64,000 bases of DNA, from NCBI RefSeq assembly GCF_030209755.1, contig NZ_JARVRH010000002.1, forward strand, positions 169,938-233,937, read 5' to 3'. Source of the DNA: Arthrobacter sp. efr-133-TYG-118. GTDB lineage: Bacteria > Actinomycetota > Actinomycetes > Actinomycetales > Micrococcaceae. This document shows, in pieces, positions 8,005-17,018 of the stretch. A program made the position numbers and the translations under genes. Below the pieces are notes generated by a model, which saw nothing but the letters and a program-made list of their open reading frames with translations, had not been told where the DNA came from and did not search any database. Numbering within the stretch: position 1 is the first letter of the stretch; each line of letters opens with the position of its first letter.

Positions 8005-9197
8005 GCCGCTTCCTAGTTATCACTCCGAACGCGGACTTTGAACGCCGGGTCCGGCAAGCCACCGACGGAATGCATGGTGAAGTTCAGTCCATCCCGGCCG
8101 ACTTTCTACCGCCAAGCCCCGACGACGTGTTGCGTGTCCTGTCCGGCGAGTTGTTGGAAGTGTTGATCCTCGGTCCCGGCCTAGCTCTTGACGACGCTTT
8201 CAGATTGGCGAGCCTCTTTGATCTGCAGTATCCGGAGATCAGTGTTGTCCTGGCCGCCGACGACCAGGCGCAAGCGGCGTTGCCGGCCATGCGGGCGGGA
8301 ATCAGGGACTTGCTTCCCCCGGACTCGGGAGTGGATACGATCCGTATTCTGCTTGAGCGTGCGAGCCTGGCGGCTGCTGGCCGCCGACGTGGATTGGGCG
8401 CGACAGTCGAAGGAGAACGGCCTGGCGGACGGATTATCGCTGTGATGTCGCCCAAGGGTGGAGTCGGGAAAACGACGATTTCCACCAACCTTGCCGTGGG
8501 TCTTGGCAAGCTCGCCGGAATGGGTGTGGTGGTGGCCGACCTTGATCTACAATTCGGCGACGTCGCGTCCGGCCTTCTCCTCGAACCGCAAAAGACGATC
8601 GCTGACGCCGTGACCGGAGCCGCCGTTCAGGACAGCATGGTCTTGAAGTCATACCTCTCCGTCCACCCGGCAGGCATTTACGCACTCTGCGCCCCTCACA
8701 ATCCGACCCAGATTGAACACATCTCGGCCGACCAAGTTGGACATCTCCTGGAGCAGCTTGCGAACGAATTCCAATACGTCGTGGTGGACACCGCCCCCGG
8801 ACTTGGCGAGCATGTGCTGGCAACTCTCGAGCGTGCTACCGACGTTGTCTGGGTATGCGGAATGGACATCCCCAGCATCAAGGGTTTGCGGACAGGGTTG
8901 GACATCCTCGACGAGATTGGGTTGCTACCACGGCATCGCCATGTGGTGTTGAACTTCGCTGACAGGCGGAGCGGGCTCTCGTTGGCTGATGTTGAAGCGA
9001 CAATCGGCTGTCCGGTCGACGTCACCCTACCTCGCTCCAGGGCACTCCCGTTTTCGACCAACAAGGGTATTCCGCTGCTGCAAGACGGTTCCAAGGATGC
9101 CGCGGCGAAAGGCCTCCGAAAGTTGGTCGACCGGTTCAAACCGGACTGGGAAGTCCGACCTCACAAACAATTGCACCGAAGGGCGGTAGTCCAATGA
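8001..9197 (+). CDS. tadZ: Tad pilus-localising ATPase (CpaE/TadZ, ParA/MinD family)
   Basis: The product has 398 residues. The first about 130 residues look like a degenerate receiver domain. A ParA/MinD ATPase follows, with the deviant Walker A motif SPKGGVGKTT at about residues 150-159 and a Walker A-prime region DLDLQFGDVASG near 180. TadZ proteins mark the site where the Tad machine assembles, often a pole. It overlaps cpaB upstream and the tadA ATPase downstream by four bases each, so the three are translationally linked. Confidence 0.9.
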   Translation: MSRFLVITPNADFERRVRQATDGMHGEVQSIPADFLPPSPDDVLRVLSGELLEVLILGPGLALDDAFRLASLFDLQYPEISVVLAADDQAQAALPAMRAGIRDLLPPDSGVDTIRILLERASLAAAGRRRGLGATVEGERPGGRIIAVMSPKGGVGKTTISTNLAVGLGKLAGMGVVVADLDLQFGDVASGLLLEPQKTIADAVTGAAVQDSMVLKSYLSVHPAGIYALCAPHNPTQIEHISADQVGHLLEQLANEFQYVVVDTAPGLGEHVLATLERATDVVWVCGMDIPSIKGLRTGLDILDEIGLLPRHRHVVLNFADRRSGLSLADVEATIGCPVDVTLPRSRALPFSTNKGIPLLQDGSKDAAAKGLRKLVDRFKPDWEVRPHKQLHRRAVVQ

Positions 9198-10636
9198 ACC
9201 TCTCCAAGCGCCTCGACTCAGCACGGGGAATCGAACCAGTCGCCACTGCGGCAAATCCTCCGGACGATCCTTGGTCCGCTTCGAGAAACACCGGCCCGGA
9301 CCAAGTTCCCTTCCTGACTGATTCCCTACCCGGTTCCGCGGAGACCAGCCAAGCACTCGCGGCAATCAAGGAACGCACCAGCGAAGCGCTCTACGAGCGC
9401 ATGGGAGCACGGATCTCGGACACGAACATGGACGAAGCCGAACTTCATCAGTTCGTCAAGGACGAACTCCGCGCGGTCATCGACGAGGACGAAATTCCCC
9501 TGAGTTCGGCGGAGCGTCAAAGGCTTGTCCAGGAGATCGCCGACGACGTTCTAGGACTGGGACCGCTTCAGCGCTTCCTTGATGATCAGGACATCACTGA
9601 GATCATGGTCAACAGTGCCGAGCGTATCTACGTGGAGAGTGCTGGAAAGCTCTACTTGACGAGTGCCCGTTTCACGTCCGAAGAGCATCTTCGCAAGATC
9701 ATCGAACGGATCGTGTCAAAGGTGGGTCGTCGAATCGACGAATCTTCGCCGTTGGTCGACGCACGCCTTGCCGACGGCTCACGCGTGAATGCCATCATCC
9801 CGCCCCTAGCGGTGAATGGGTCGTCGCTAACCATTCGTAAATTTGCTCGGGTGCCTCTTACTGTCCAAAATCTCATTGGGCTGGGCACCCTGAACCCTGA
9901 GATGGCGGAATTATTGCATGCCTGTGTCCAAGCCCGTCTGAACATCATCGTCTCGGGCGGTACCGGTACGGGCAAGACGACACTGCTCAATGTTCTCTCG
10001 TCATTCCTCCCCGCCGACGAACGCATCGTCACTATTGAGGATGCTGTGGAGCTCCAACTACAGCAAGAGCATGTTGTCCGTTTGGAGAGCCGGCCACGCA
10101 ACATCGAAGGCAAAGGTGAAATCTCCATTCGTGACCTCGTGCGGAACTCTCTGCGAATGAGGCCCGACAGGATTGTTGTCGGGGAGGTGCGCGGTGGCGA
10201 ATCCTTGGACATGCTCCAGGCAATGAACACGGGCCACGACGGTTCAATATCCACTGTGCACGCAAACTCTCCGCGGGACGCCGTAGCACGCTTGGAAACA
10301 CTCGTACTGATGGCCGGCATGGATCTGCCCCTAAGGGCCATCCGGGAACAAATCGCGTCTGCCGTCAACCTGATCGTGCACATCTCCCGCCTTCGCGACG
10401 GAACACGGCGCGTCACCCACGTCACCGAGGTCCAAGGCATGGAAGGCGACATTGTGACTCTGCAGGACGCTTTCACTTTCGACTACTCAGCGGGAGTCGA
10501 CGCGAATGGCCGCTTCCTCGGACGGCCAGTACCCACCGGGGTACGGCCACGTTTCGTTGACCATTTCGCCGATCTGGGAATACAGATTTCGCCCGCCGTT
10601 TTTGGCTCCTTGCCTATGGGGGGTGGACTAAGGTGA
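9194..10636 (+). CDS. tadA: Tad secretion ATPase (CpaF/TadA)
   Basis: The 480-residue type II/IV secretion ATPase drives pilus extension and perhaps retraction. Walker A is SGGTGTGKTTLL at about residues 254-265, followed by the Asp box (IVTIEDAVELQ), Walker B region (RPDRIVVGEVRGGE) and His box (GHDGSISTVHANS). The N-terminal 70 residues are variable and probably flexible. It overlaps tadZ by ATGA and tadB by GTGA, giving a tightly coupled tadZ-tadA-tadB unit. Confidence 0.95.
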   Translation: MNLSKRLDSARGIEPVATAANPPDDPWSASRNTGPDQVPFLTDSLPGSAETSQALAAIKERTSEALYERMGARISDTNMDEAELHQFVKDELRAVIDEDEIPLSSAERQRLVQEIADDVLGLGPLQRFLDDQDITEIMVNSAERIYVESAGKLYLTSARFTSEEHLRKIIERIVSKVGRRIDESSPLVDARLADGSRVNAIIPPLAVNGSSLTIRKFARVPLTVQNLIGLGTLNPEMAELLHACVQARLNIIVSGGTGTGKTTLLNVLSSFLPADERIVTIEDAVELQLQQEHVVRLESRPRNIEGKGEISIRDLVRNSLRMRPDRIVVGEVRGGESLDMLQAMNTGHDGSISTVHANSPRDAVARLETLVLMAGMDLPLRAIREQIASAVNLIVHISRLRDGTRRVTHVTEVQGMEGDIVTLQDAFTFDYSAGVDANGRFLGRPVPTGVRPRFVDHFADLGIQISPAVFGSLPMGGGLR

Positions 10637-11580
10637 ATCCCACGAATCCCGTATTTCTCGCGCTCGGAGTTCTCTTCGCGTTCTTGGCGTTGTGCGTCGT
10701 GGTGTTCGTGTTCCTTGGTTCACGGAATTCGGACATAGCCCTGTCCAGGCGTCGTCCCGGCGGGGCAGTCCAAACTTCTGCGCTTACCAAGGTGACGACA
10801 TCTGCAGTCGCCTTCGTTGACAACGCCGTCGGGAAAACCCGCTCATCAGGAACCCGAGCGACGTTGGAAAAGGCGGGCATCAAAATGAAGCCCGCAGACT
10901 ATATTTTGCTGATTACTTGCTCGGCCTTCGTTGCCGGAATAGTCGGTTTCATCATCAGCGGCTTCGTTTTCGGCTTGCTTTTGCTGATCACAGCACCTTT
11001 CGTTGCAAAGCTCATCGTGAGTGTGCGGACGGCCCGTCGCAGGGCGAAATTTGAGCTCCAACTCGGTGACACCATTCAGATGCTCTCGGGCGGCATGCGG
11101 GCGGGGCATAGCCTGCTCCGCTCAATAGATGCCGTGGCCCAAGAGGCCGAATCTCCTACCCGCGACGAGTTTGCTCGCATAGTCGCGGAAACACGGCTCG
11201 GCCGCGATTTGAAAGATTCGATGAGCGATGCTGCTGATCGCCTCGACAGCGAAGACTTCGTCTGGACGGCCCAGGCCATCGAGATCCACCGGGAGGTAGG
11301 TGGCGACTTGGCAGACGTTCTGGACCACGTCGGTGAAACCATTCGTGAGCGGGCACAGGTCAAAGGCCAGGTTCGCGCCCTGAGCGCCGAAGGACGCCTC
11401 TCCGCCTATATCCTCATTGCTTTACCCGTCGGAATGTTTTTATACCTCAGCCTGACAAATCCTCAGTACATCGGGCTGCTGTACTCCAATCTTCTCGGTT
11501 GGATCATGGTCGTCACTGCCGTCATCTTGCTGGGGCTTGGGGCCTTCTGGCTCAGCCGCGTCGTCAAGATCAAGTTCTAA
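10633..11580 (+). CDS. tadB: Tad inner-membrane platform protein TadB
   Basis: The 315-residue product starts with GTG at 10633, which overlaps the tadA stop. It has an N-terminal helix, a central pair of helices (about residues 90-130), a cytoplasmic type II secretion F domain with the pattern LSGGMRAGHSLLRSIDAVAQE, and two C-terminal helices. TadB and TadC form the membrane platform on which the ATPase acts. TadC starts ten bases after its stop. Confidence 0.9.
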   Translation: MNPTNPVFLALGVLFAFLALCVVVFVFLGSRNSDIALSRRRPGGAVQTSALTKVTTSAVAFVDNAVGKTRSSGTRATLEKAGIKMKPADYILLITCSAFVAGIVGFIISGFVFGLLLLITAPFVAKLIVSVRTARRRAKFELQLGDTIQMLSGGMRAGHSLLRSIDAVAQEAESPTRDEFARIVAETRLGRDLKDSMSDAADRLDSEDFVWTAQAIEIHREVGGDLADVLDHVGETIRERAQVKGQVRALSAEGRLSAYILIALPVGMFLYLSLTNPQYIGLLYSNLLGWIMVVTAVILLGLGAFWLSRVVKIKF

Positions 11581-11589
11581 GGGGTCGCT

Positions 11590-12480
11590 ATGAGTCCTAT
11601 TGCATGGCTTTTCGTAGCACTGATTGTCGTTCCCATCGCAGGAATGGCCTGGTCCTTCATTTCTGTCGACCGCGCCGGGCTGGCCACCGTCCGAGCGAAT
11701 TTGAGACGAAGTTCAGGACGGCTTCAACAAGCGGGGCCTGAGGCCCAGCGGATCCCTTTCAAGGAACTTGGCGTTCGTTTCACGCCCAAGGGATACGTCG
11801 GTTGGCTGGACAAGCTCCTCGCCCGGGCCGGTCGTCCCGCGGGAATGCCGTTGGAGCGGCTCCTCATTGCCAAACCGGCACTTGCGCTCGTTGCCGGGCT
11901 TCTGGGCCTCTACTTCTTCCTCCGCGCACCGAGCGGACCGGGCCTCCTGCTGTACCTATTCGTCGTTGCGCTGTGCTACCTGGTGCCGGATGTCATGATC
12001 CACAGCCGTGGAGCGAAGCGCCAGGAAGCCATTCAATTGGAACTTCCGAACACCCTCGACCAGATGCTGATTTCGGTGGAGGCCGGCCTGGGATTCGAGG
12101 CAGCGATGTCAAGGGCCGGTCAGAATGGTTCCGGCCCCCTTGCCTCAGAAATCCTGCGTACATTGCAGGACATGCAGGCTGGGCGCAGCCGCAAAGAAGC
12201 ATACCTGGCTCTCGCCAACCGTGCGGACGTTCCAGAACTACGAAGCTTTGTGCGGGCAGTCGTTCAGGCTGACACCTACGGAATCGCCATAGCCAAGGTC
12301 CTTCGGACACAGGCCTCGCAGATGCGCGTCAAGCGTCGTCAGCGGGCCGAAGAGAAGGCAATGAAGCTTCCGATCAAGGTTTTGTTCCCCCTCATGTTGT
12401 GCATACTCCCCGTGCTCTTCATTGTCATCATGGGGCCAGCAGTCATCAACGTCATGAACAACTTCATCGGTGCGTTCTGA
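11590..12480 (+). CDS. tadC: Tad inner-membrane platform protein TadC
   Basis: The 296-residue partner of TadB has the same fold: an N-terminal helix, two central helices, and an F domain with LDQMLISVEAGLGFEAAMSR near residue 157. It ends with a hydrophobic helix (LFPLMLCILPVLFIVIMGP). An AAGGGG site lies just before the ATG. It is the last gene of the Tad locus, followed by a strong terminator hairpin at 12520. Confidence 0.9.
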   Translation: MSPIAWLFVALIVVPIAGMAWSFISVDRAGLATVRANLRRSSGRLQQAGPEAQRIPFKELGVRFTPKGYVGWLDKLLARAGRPAGMPLERLLIAKPALALVAGLLGLYFFLRAPSGPGLLLYLFVVALCYLVPDVMIHSRGAKRQEAIQLELPNTLDQMLISVEAGLGFEAAMSRAGQNGSGPLASEILRTLQDMQAGRSRKEAYLALANRADVPELRSFVRAVVQADTYGIAIAKVLRTQASQMRVKRRQRAEEKAMKLPIKVLFPLMLCILPVLFIVIMGPAVINVMNNFIGAF

Positions 12481-12519
12481 CCACCTAGGACCAAGCGCAT
12501 CTGGGGCGCTACCGACCGG

Positions 12520-12547
12520 CCACCCGCGAACCCAGAACCGCGGGTGG
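12520..12547 (+). terminator. Terminator of the Tad operon
   Basis: CCACCCGCG and CGCGGGTGG form a perfect nine-base stem with a ten-base loop, followed by TCTTC. It begins 40 bases after the tadC stop. Confidence 0.75.
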
Positions 12548-12555
12548 TCTTCGCA

Positions 12556-12591
12556 GGCCCCCTCCACGGTACCCAGAGCCGGGAGGGGGCC
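12556..12591 (-). terminator. Second hairpin between convergent tadC and truA
   Basis: GGCCCCCTCC and GGAGGGGGCC pair perfectly over ten bases. It lies 50 bases beyond the truA stop and probably ends the minus-strand transcript, though there is no T-run. Confidence 0.5.
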
Positions 12592-12640
12592 GTCCAACGC
12601 CGGGCCCAATCTGGAACGGATCGTCTGGACGGCCCCAAAC

Positions 12641-13531
12641 CTACTCCCGCCGGGCCCGCGTCAGCTCAGCCCGGGCAAACAGTTCATCGTCAGAGGGATA
12701 GGCCACTTCCTCCAGCACCAAGGGGTGAGGCGCGGCAAGCACCGACTTGGCGTCCCTGACCCCCGCAAGCAGGCGCTCATACAGCCACTCCGGACTTTCC
12801 AGGCCCTCCCCCACGCGCAATGCGGATCCCACAAGGGCACGCACCATGTTGTGGCAGAATGCATCGGCCTGGACGTTGGCGAGCAGTACGCCGTCGCTGC
12901 CGCGGACGAACTCAAGCCGCTGCAGTTCTCGAATGGTGGTGGCCCCCTCACGGGGCTTGCAGTACGCGCGGAAATCCTGGAGCCCCAGCAGTGCCACGGC
13001 TCCCTTGTTCATCGCGCCCTCGTCCAAGGAAGCCTTGTGCCAAAGGGTCAGCCGGCGCAGGACGGGGTCCCAGCGTTCCGGGCCGTCGGCGATCCGGTAA
13101 CTGTAGCGGCGCCACAACGCTGAGAAGCGAGCGTCAAAACCGTCAGGCGCCAGTCCGACGTCGTGCACCTCAATGGCGCCGGTTTCGTCCTGCAGGACCC
13201 GGCTCAAGGCTCCGCGAAGCCTCCGCAGCAGCGCGGCCGCGGGGTCGATCTCGTGGCCCCTCGGCAGTCCGCCCCACTCGGCCTCGGACAGGTCAATGTG
13301 CGCCACTTGTCCTCGGGCATGGACACCGGCGTCGGTACGTCCCGCCACGGTGACCCGTACGGGGCGCCGCACGATCAGCGCCAACCCCTCTTCCAACGAT
13401 CCCTGCACGGTCCGGAGACCAGGTTGAAGCGCCCACCCATTGAAAGGGCCGCCGTCGTACGAAAGATCCATCCGGACACGCAAAAACCCGCCGCCCCCCA
13501 AAACGGGGGCAGCGGGTTTTCGTTCGTTCAT
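12641..13531 (-). CDS. truA: tRNA pseudouridine(38-40) synthase TruA
   Basis: The 296-residue product has the catalytic aspartate in AGRTDAGVHARGQVAHIDL and the N-terminal strand MDLSYDGGPFNGW. TruA makes pseudouridine at tRNA positions 38-40. The ATG at 13531 is kept because starting at the next ATG (13471) would cut the first beta strand. There is no Shine-Dalgarno sequence before 13531, but TAGACT ends seven bases ahead of the ATG, as in a leaderless message. Codons 4-17 overlap the terminator hairpin of the upstream rplQ gene (13483-13520). The start is therefore somewhat uncertain; the gene is not. Confidence 0.92.
   Translation of the reverse strand: MNERKPAAPVLGGGGFLRVRMDLSYDGGPFNGWALQPGLRTVQGSLEEGLALIVRRPVRVTVAGRTDAGVHARGQVAHIDLSEAEWGGLPRGHEIDPAAALLRRLRGALSRVLQDETGAIEVHDVGLAPDGFDARFSALWRRYSYRIADGPERWDPVLRRLTLWHKASLDEGAMNKGAVALLGLQDFRAYCKPREGATTIRELQRLEFVRGSDGVLLANVQADAFCHNMVRALVGSALRVGEGLESPEWLYERLLAGVRDAKSVLAAPHPLVLEEVAYPSDDELFARAELTRARRE
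13483..13520 (-). terminator. Intrinsic terminator of rplQ, lying inside the truA coding region
   Basis: On the minus strand AAAACCCGCTGCCCCC pairs with GGGGGGCGGCGGGTTTT in a stem of about 15 pairs with one mismatch, and ends in a T-run. It starts 44 bases after the rplQ stop and about nine bases inside truA. It is one of the strongest terminator-like structures in the window. Confidence 0.8.
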
Positions 13532-13544
13532 AGACTTAAGTCTA
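13532..13544 (-). promoter_or_regulatory. Candidate -10 element of a leaderless truA promoter, within a 12-base palindrome
   Basis: On the minus strand TAGACT (13539-13544) is followed by seven bases and then the truA ATG. AGACTTAAGTCT (13532-13543) is a perfect palindrome. The -35 region is not recognisable. The spacing would put the transcript start at or next to the ATG. Confidence 0.4.
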
Positions 13545-13563
13545 CTGTGAAGAATTCAGTGAA

Positions 13564-14124
13564 TTACTTCTTTTCCTCAGCGGCCGGAGCCTCTTCGGTT
13601 TCAGCAGCTTCAGCTTCAGGCGCCTCGGCTTCGGTCTCCGGGGCTTCAGCCGCAGCTTCAGCCTCAACGACCTCTTCCTCGACAACCGGAGCGGCTTCTT
13701 CGGCAACCGGAGCAGCCTTCTCAGCAGCCTTAGTTGCCTCGGCAACTACAGCCTGCTTCGGGGAAACCGGTTCAAGAACCAGCTCGATGACAGCCATGGG
13801 AGCGTTGTCGCCCTTGCGGTTGCCGATCTTGGTGATGCGGGTGTAGCCACCATCGCGGTTGGCAACGGCGCCGGCGATGTCGGTGAACAGCTCGTGGACG
13901 ATGCCCTTGTCGCTGATCAGGCCGAGCACGCGACGGCGGGAGGACAGGTCGCCGCGCTTGGCGAAGGTCACGAGGCGCTCTGCGTACGGCTTAAGGCGCT
14001 TGGCCTTGGTGACCGTAGTGGTGATGCGCTTGTGCTCGAACAAGGCTGCTGCCAGGTTCGCGAGCATCAGGCGCTCGTGAGCCGGACCGCCTCCGAGGCG
14101 CGGACCCTTAGTGGGGGTAGGCAT
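13564..14124 (-). CDS. rplQ: 50S ribosomal protein L17
   Basis: The 186-residue product has a canonical L17 core ([20 protein letters not shown] at the start, about 120 residues) and then a tail of about 65 residues made almost entirely of Ala, Glu, Pro and Val. E. coli L17 has 127 residues; extended tails are common in Actinobacteria. L17 sits near the peptide exit tunnel. It follows rpoA by 66 bases and ends the alpha operon before truA. Confidence 0.96.
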   Translation of the reverse strand: MPTPTKGPRLGGGPAHERLMLANLAAALFEHKRITTTVTKAKRLKPYAERLVTFAKRGDLSSRRRVLGLISDKGIVHELFTDIAGAVANRDGGYTRITKIGNRKGDNAPMAVIELVLEPVSPKQAVVAEATKAAEKAAPVAEEAAPVVEEEVVEAEAAAEAPETEAEAPEAEAAETEEAPAAEEKK

Positions 14125-14190
14125 AGTAATTTCTCCTGTAATGAAGGCCGGCCGGGTCCGAACGTGGACTCGGTGGCCAAGATCTGCTTG

Positions 14191-15201
14191 TTAGAGCTCG
14201 TCGTCGCTGAACGCGGCGTCGTCCTCTTCGATGGCTGCGGCGCGGGCTGCAAGATCGAAACCGGGAGGCGAGTCCTTGAGGGACAGGCCCAGTTCAACCA
14301 GCTTTGCCTTGACCTCATCGATGGACTTCGCACCGAAGTTACGGATGTCCATCAGGTCAGCCTCGGAGCGGGCAACGAGTTCACCCACGGTGTGGATGCC
14401 CTCACGCTTGAGGCAGTTGTAGGAACGGACGGTAAGGTCCAGATCCTCGATCGGCAGTGCCATGTCAGCTGCCAGGGCAGCATCCGTCGGCGACGGGCCG
14501 ATCTCGATACCTTCAGCTGCGGTGTTCAGCTCACGTGCAAGACCGAACAGCTCCACCAGGGTGGTGCCTGCCGAGGCAACGGCGTCGCGCGGGGCGATAG
14601 CTTGCTTGGTCTCGACGTCGACAATCAGCTTGTCGAAGTCAGTGCGCTGCTCAACACGGGTAGCTTCCACGCGGAAGGTAACCTTCAAGACCGGCGAGTA
14701 GATCGAGTCGACCGGAATACGGCCGATCTCGGAGTCGCCGGACTTGTTCTGAGCTGCCGAAACGTAGCCGCGGCCGCGTTCGATGGTCAGTTCGAGTTCG
14801 AACTTGCCCTTCGAGTTCAGCGTGGCAATGTGCAGATCCGGGTTGTGGAATTCGACGCCGGCCGGCGGAGCGATGTCCGCGGCGGTGACGACTCCGGGGC
14901 CCTGCTTGCGCAGGTATGCAACAACCGGCTCATCGTGCTCGGAGGACACGGACAGGCTCTTGATGTTCAGGATGATCTCAGTGACATCTTCCTTGACACC
15001 CGGAACCGTGGTGAACTCGTGCAGCACGCCATCGATCCGGATGCTGGTTACAGCAGCACCGGGGATGGAGGAGAGCAGGGTACGGCGGAGGGAGTTTCCG
15101 AGGGTGTAACCGAAGCCCGGTTCCAGCGGTTCAATGATGAAACGCGAGCGGTTCTCGGAGACTACTTCTTCAGACAGAGTGGGGCGCTGTGCAATAAGCA
15201 C
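14191..15201 (-). CDS. rpoA: DNA-directed RNA polymerase subunit alpha
   Basis: The 336-residue product has an N-terminal dimerisation domain (residues 1 to about 235, with [16 protein letters not shown]) and a C-terminal DNA/activator-binding domain beginning near [16 protein letters not shown]. It ends in an acidic tail. The ATG at 15201 has AAAGGAAA on its 5' side. There is no rpsD between rpsK and rpoA. The 142-base gap upstream holds a long hairpin and the word TCATATAGCGG, which is also found twice upstream of rpoB. Confidence 0.98.
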   Translation of the reverse strand: MLIAQRPTLSEEVVSENRSRFIIEPLEPGFGYTLGNSLRRTLLSSIPGAAVTSIRIDGVLHEFTTVPGVKEDVTEIILNIKSLSVSSEHDEPVVAYLRKQGPGVVTAADIAPPAGVEFHNPDLHIATLNSKGKFELELTIERGRGYVSAAQNKSGDSEIGRIPVDSIYSPVLKVTFRVEATRVEQRTDFDKLIVDVETKQAIAPRDAVASAGTTLVELFGLARELNTAAEGIEIGPSPTDAALAADMALPIEDLDLTVRSYNCLKREGIHTVGELVARSEADLMDIRNFGAKSIDEVKAKLVELGLSLKDSPPGFDLAARAAAIEEDDAAFSDDEL

Positions 15202-15224
15202 TTAGGTTTCCTTTCGGCGAGCAT

Positions 15225-15235
15225 CCGCTATATGA
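15225..15235 (-). promoter_or_regulatory. 11-mer TCATATAGCGG upstream of rpoA
   Basis: The minus-strand word TCATATAGCGG lies 24 bases before the rpoA start. Exact copies occur in the same orientation at 53468-53478 and 53553-53563 in front of rpoB. It may be a promoter element or a binding site. Its AT-rich core stands out in GC-rich DNA. Confidence 0.5.
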
Positions 15236-15268
15236 CGCAACACAGGTGGTGGAAATCGGCTTGGTTCC

Positions 15269-15333
15269 GGCTTTGCCGGCCGGGCGCCACGGAGCAGTCA
15301 GGCTGTTCCGTGGCGGACCCGGCCGGCAAGGCC
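15269..15333 (-). promoter_or_regulatory. Long stem-loop in the rpsK-rpoA intergenic region
   Basis: The two arms (about 15269-15297 and 15303-15333) pair over roughly 28 positions with a two-base bulge at 15316-15317, one wobble and one weak pair, around a five-base loop. No T-run follows, so it looks more like a processing or regulatory structure than a classical terminator. It starts ten bases after the rpsK stop in the direction of transcription. Confidence 0.55.
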
Positions 15334-15343
15334 AAGAATCCAA

Positions 15344-15745
15344 TTAGACGCGGCGGCGCTTCGGCGGGCGGCAACCGTTGTGGGCGCTGGGGGTGACGTC
15401 CTGGATGGAGCCAACCTCGAGACCAGCGGCCTGCAGCGAACGGATTGCGGTCTCGCGTCCGGATCCCGGTCCCTTGACGAACACGTCGACCTTGCGCAGA
15501 CCGTGCTCCTGGGCGCGCTTTGCAGCAGCCTCGGCAGCCATCTGGGCGGCGAACGGGGTGGACTTGCGGGAGCCCTTGAATCCAACCTCACCGGCGGAAG
15601 CCCAGGAGATTACAGCACCGTTCGGGTCCGTGATGGACACGATGGTGTTGTTAAAGGTGCTCTTGATGTGCGCCTGGCCAAGCGCGATATTCTTCTTGTC
15701 CTTCTTACGCGGCTTGCGAACCGCGCCACGAGTCTTCGGGGGCAT
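15344..15745 (-). CDS. rpsK: 30S ribosomal protein S11
   Basis: The 133-residue product has the normal S11 length, with [18 protein letters not shown] near the N terminus and the C-terminal [11 protein letters not shown] typical of the family. S11 forms part of the 30S platform near the mRNA exit. It follows rpsM by 102 bases, a gap filled mostly by a perfect 12-base hairpin. Confidence 0.98.
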   Translation of the reverse strand: MPPKTRGAVRKPRKKDKKNIALGQAHIKSTFNNTIVSITDPNGAVISWASAGEVGFKGSRKSTPFAAQMAAEAAAKRAQEHGLRKVDVFVKGPGSGRETAIRSLQAAGLEVGSIQDVTPSAHNGCRPPKRRRV

Positions 15746-15808
15746 TATTTCTCCTACAGAAAGTTTATTGGGGGAAAGTCAGCTGCTTGGGCCCACATTT
15801 GCCGGGTT

Positions 15809-15835
15809 CCCTAAAATCGCGCAGCGATTTTAGGG
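15809..15835 (-). promoter_or_regulatory. Perfect AT-rich hairpin between rpsM and rpsK
   Basis: CCCTAAAATCGC (15809-15820) and GCGATTTTAGGG (15824-15835) are perfect complements around a three-base loop. There is no terminal T-run and the operon must continue through it. It could be an RNase processing site, a mild attenuator or a small repeat. Confidence 0.5.
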
Positions 15836-15847
15836 GGCGAATGGGGA

Positions 15848-16225
15848 CTAGCGGCCGGCTTTCTTCTTGCCGGCGACGGTACGCTTCGGGCCCTTGCGGG
15901 TACGAGCGTTGGTCTTCGTACGCTGACCGCGTACGGGCAGGCCCTTGCGGTGACGCAGGCCTTCGTAGCTGCCGATTTCAACCTTGCGGCGGATATCTGC
16001 TGCTACTTCGCGGCGAAGGTCACCCTCAACCTTGTAGTTGCCTTCAATGTAGTCACGCAGCTGGACCAGCTCGGCGTCAGTCAGGTCCTTGACGCGAACG
16101 TCAGCGCTGATGCCGGTGGCAGCCAGGGTTTCGTGTGCACGGGTCTTGCCCACGCCGTAGATGTAAGTAAGCGCAATTTCCAACCGCTTTTCGCGGGGAA
16201 TGTCTACGCCAGCGAGACGAGCCAT
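15848..16225 (-). CDS. rpsM: 30S ribosomal protein S13
   Basis: The 125-residue product starts at the ATG at 16225 ([17 protein letters not shown]), the universal S13 start, with AAGGAGT seven bases upstream; an in-frame upstream ATG at 16276 is not credible. S13 contacts the 50S subunit and P-site tRNA through its basic C-terminal tail, seen here as GKKKAGR. It lies 190 bases after rpmJ. Confidence 0.98.
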   Translation of the reverse strand: MARLAGVDIPREKRLEIALTYIYGVGKTRAHETLAATGISADVRVKDLTDAELVQLRDYIEGNYKVEGDLRREVAADIRRKVEIGSYEGLRHRKGLPVRGQRTKTNARTRKGPKRTVAGKKKAGR

Positions 16226-16415
16226 AGTGGCAGTACTCCTTGTATAAACCGGAGGTCGTAGGCAGTACACCCGCACTTTCAGTGCGGCCCCAGCCTCCGA
16301 CCGGGGGTTAGCTGTCCGGGCCCATACGTCCCAATTCAGCTTGTGCTGCCTTTATTTACTTGCGTGGGTTAGCAACCCAGGTTGCCCTCGCGGGCGCTAG
16401 TTCCCTTGCGGGGAA

Positions 16416-16529
16416 TTAGCCCTGGCGCTGCTTGTGGCGCGGGTTCTCGCAGATCACCATGACCCGGCCATTACGGCGGATCACTTTGCACTTGTCGCAG
16501 ATCTGCTTAACGCTCGGCTTGACCTTCAT
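16416..16529 (-). CDS. rpmJ: 50S ribosomal protein L36
   Basis: This is a 37-residue protein, [16 protein letters not shown] at its start and [10 protein letters not shown] at its end. It is the zinc-binding form, with Cys11, Cys14, Cys27 and His32 as ligands. It lies 74 bases after infA and 190 bases before rpsM. The intergenic region that follows contains a small perfect hairpin (CCGCACT/AGTGCGG at 16271-16287). Confidence 0.97.
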   Translation of the reverse strand: MKVKPSVKQICDKCKVIRRNGRVMVICENPRHKQRQG

Positions 16530-16603
16530 GGCGTTCCTTTGCGTGTTGCAGTTGGTCAGCTGAAGCGGCTTTACCTAGGTTTCCCAAGGCTGCCGCCCAG
16601 CAA

Positions 16604-16825
16604 TTACTTGTAGCGGTAGACGATGCGACCACGTGTGAGGTCGTAAGGGCTTAGCTCCACCACTACACGGTCCTCAGGGAGAATCCTGATGTAGTGCTGT
16701 CGCATCTTCCCCGAGATGTGTGCAAGAACGATGTGCTTGTTGGTGAGCTCAACGCGAAACATCGCATTGGGCAGCGCCTCAGTCACAACGCCCTCGATCT
16801 CAATGACCCCGTCCTTCTTGGCCAT
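16604..16825 (-). CDS. infA: Translation initiation factor IF-1
   Basis: The 73-residue OB-fold protein shows the family pattern [20 protein letters not shown] and ends [17 protein letters not shown]-1 occupies the 30S A site during initiation. It heads the infA-rpmJ-rpsM-rpsK-rpoA-rplQ unit. Its usual neighbour map is about 4.8 kb away, behind a peptidase and an ABC importer, so infA needs its own promoter; a candidate lies at 17019-17048. Confidence 0.98.
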   Translation of the reverse strand: MAKKDGVIEIEGVVTEALPNAMFRVELTNKHIVLAHISGKMRQHYIRILPEDRVVVELSPYDLTRGRIVYRYK

Positions 16826-17018
16826 ATCCTCCGCTAACTGTTGTTTGCCGCAGCCCTCCGGTTAGGCACCGGAAAATCTGCGGACGTTTTTTGTTTGTTT
16901 GGCCGTCCGGCTCCTGCCACTCCACGAAGCAGGACTCGCGACCTGTTAAATGGGCGTGGCTGTGCAGACAACCAACAGACAACTCTACGCCAAGTCGGCG
17001 CGAAAGTTAAATCCGCCC

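Noticed and set aside
13894..15396. A 500-residue open frame on the plus strand opposite rplQ and rpoA
   Set aside because: It runs through intergenic structure and two certain genes on the other strand.
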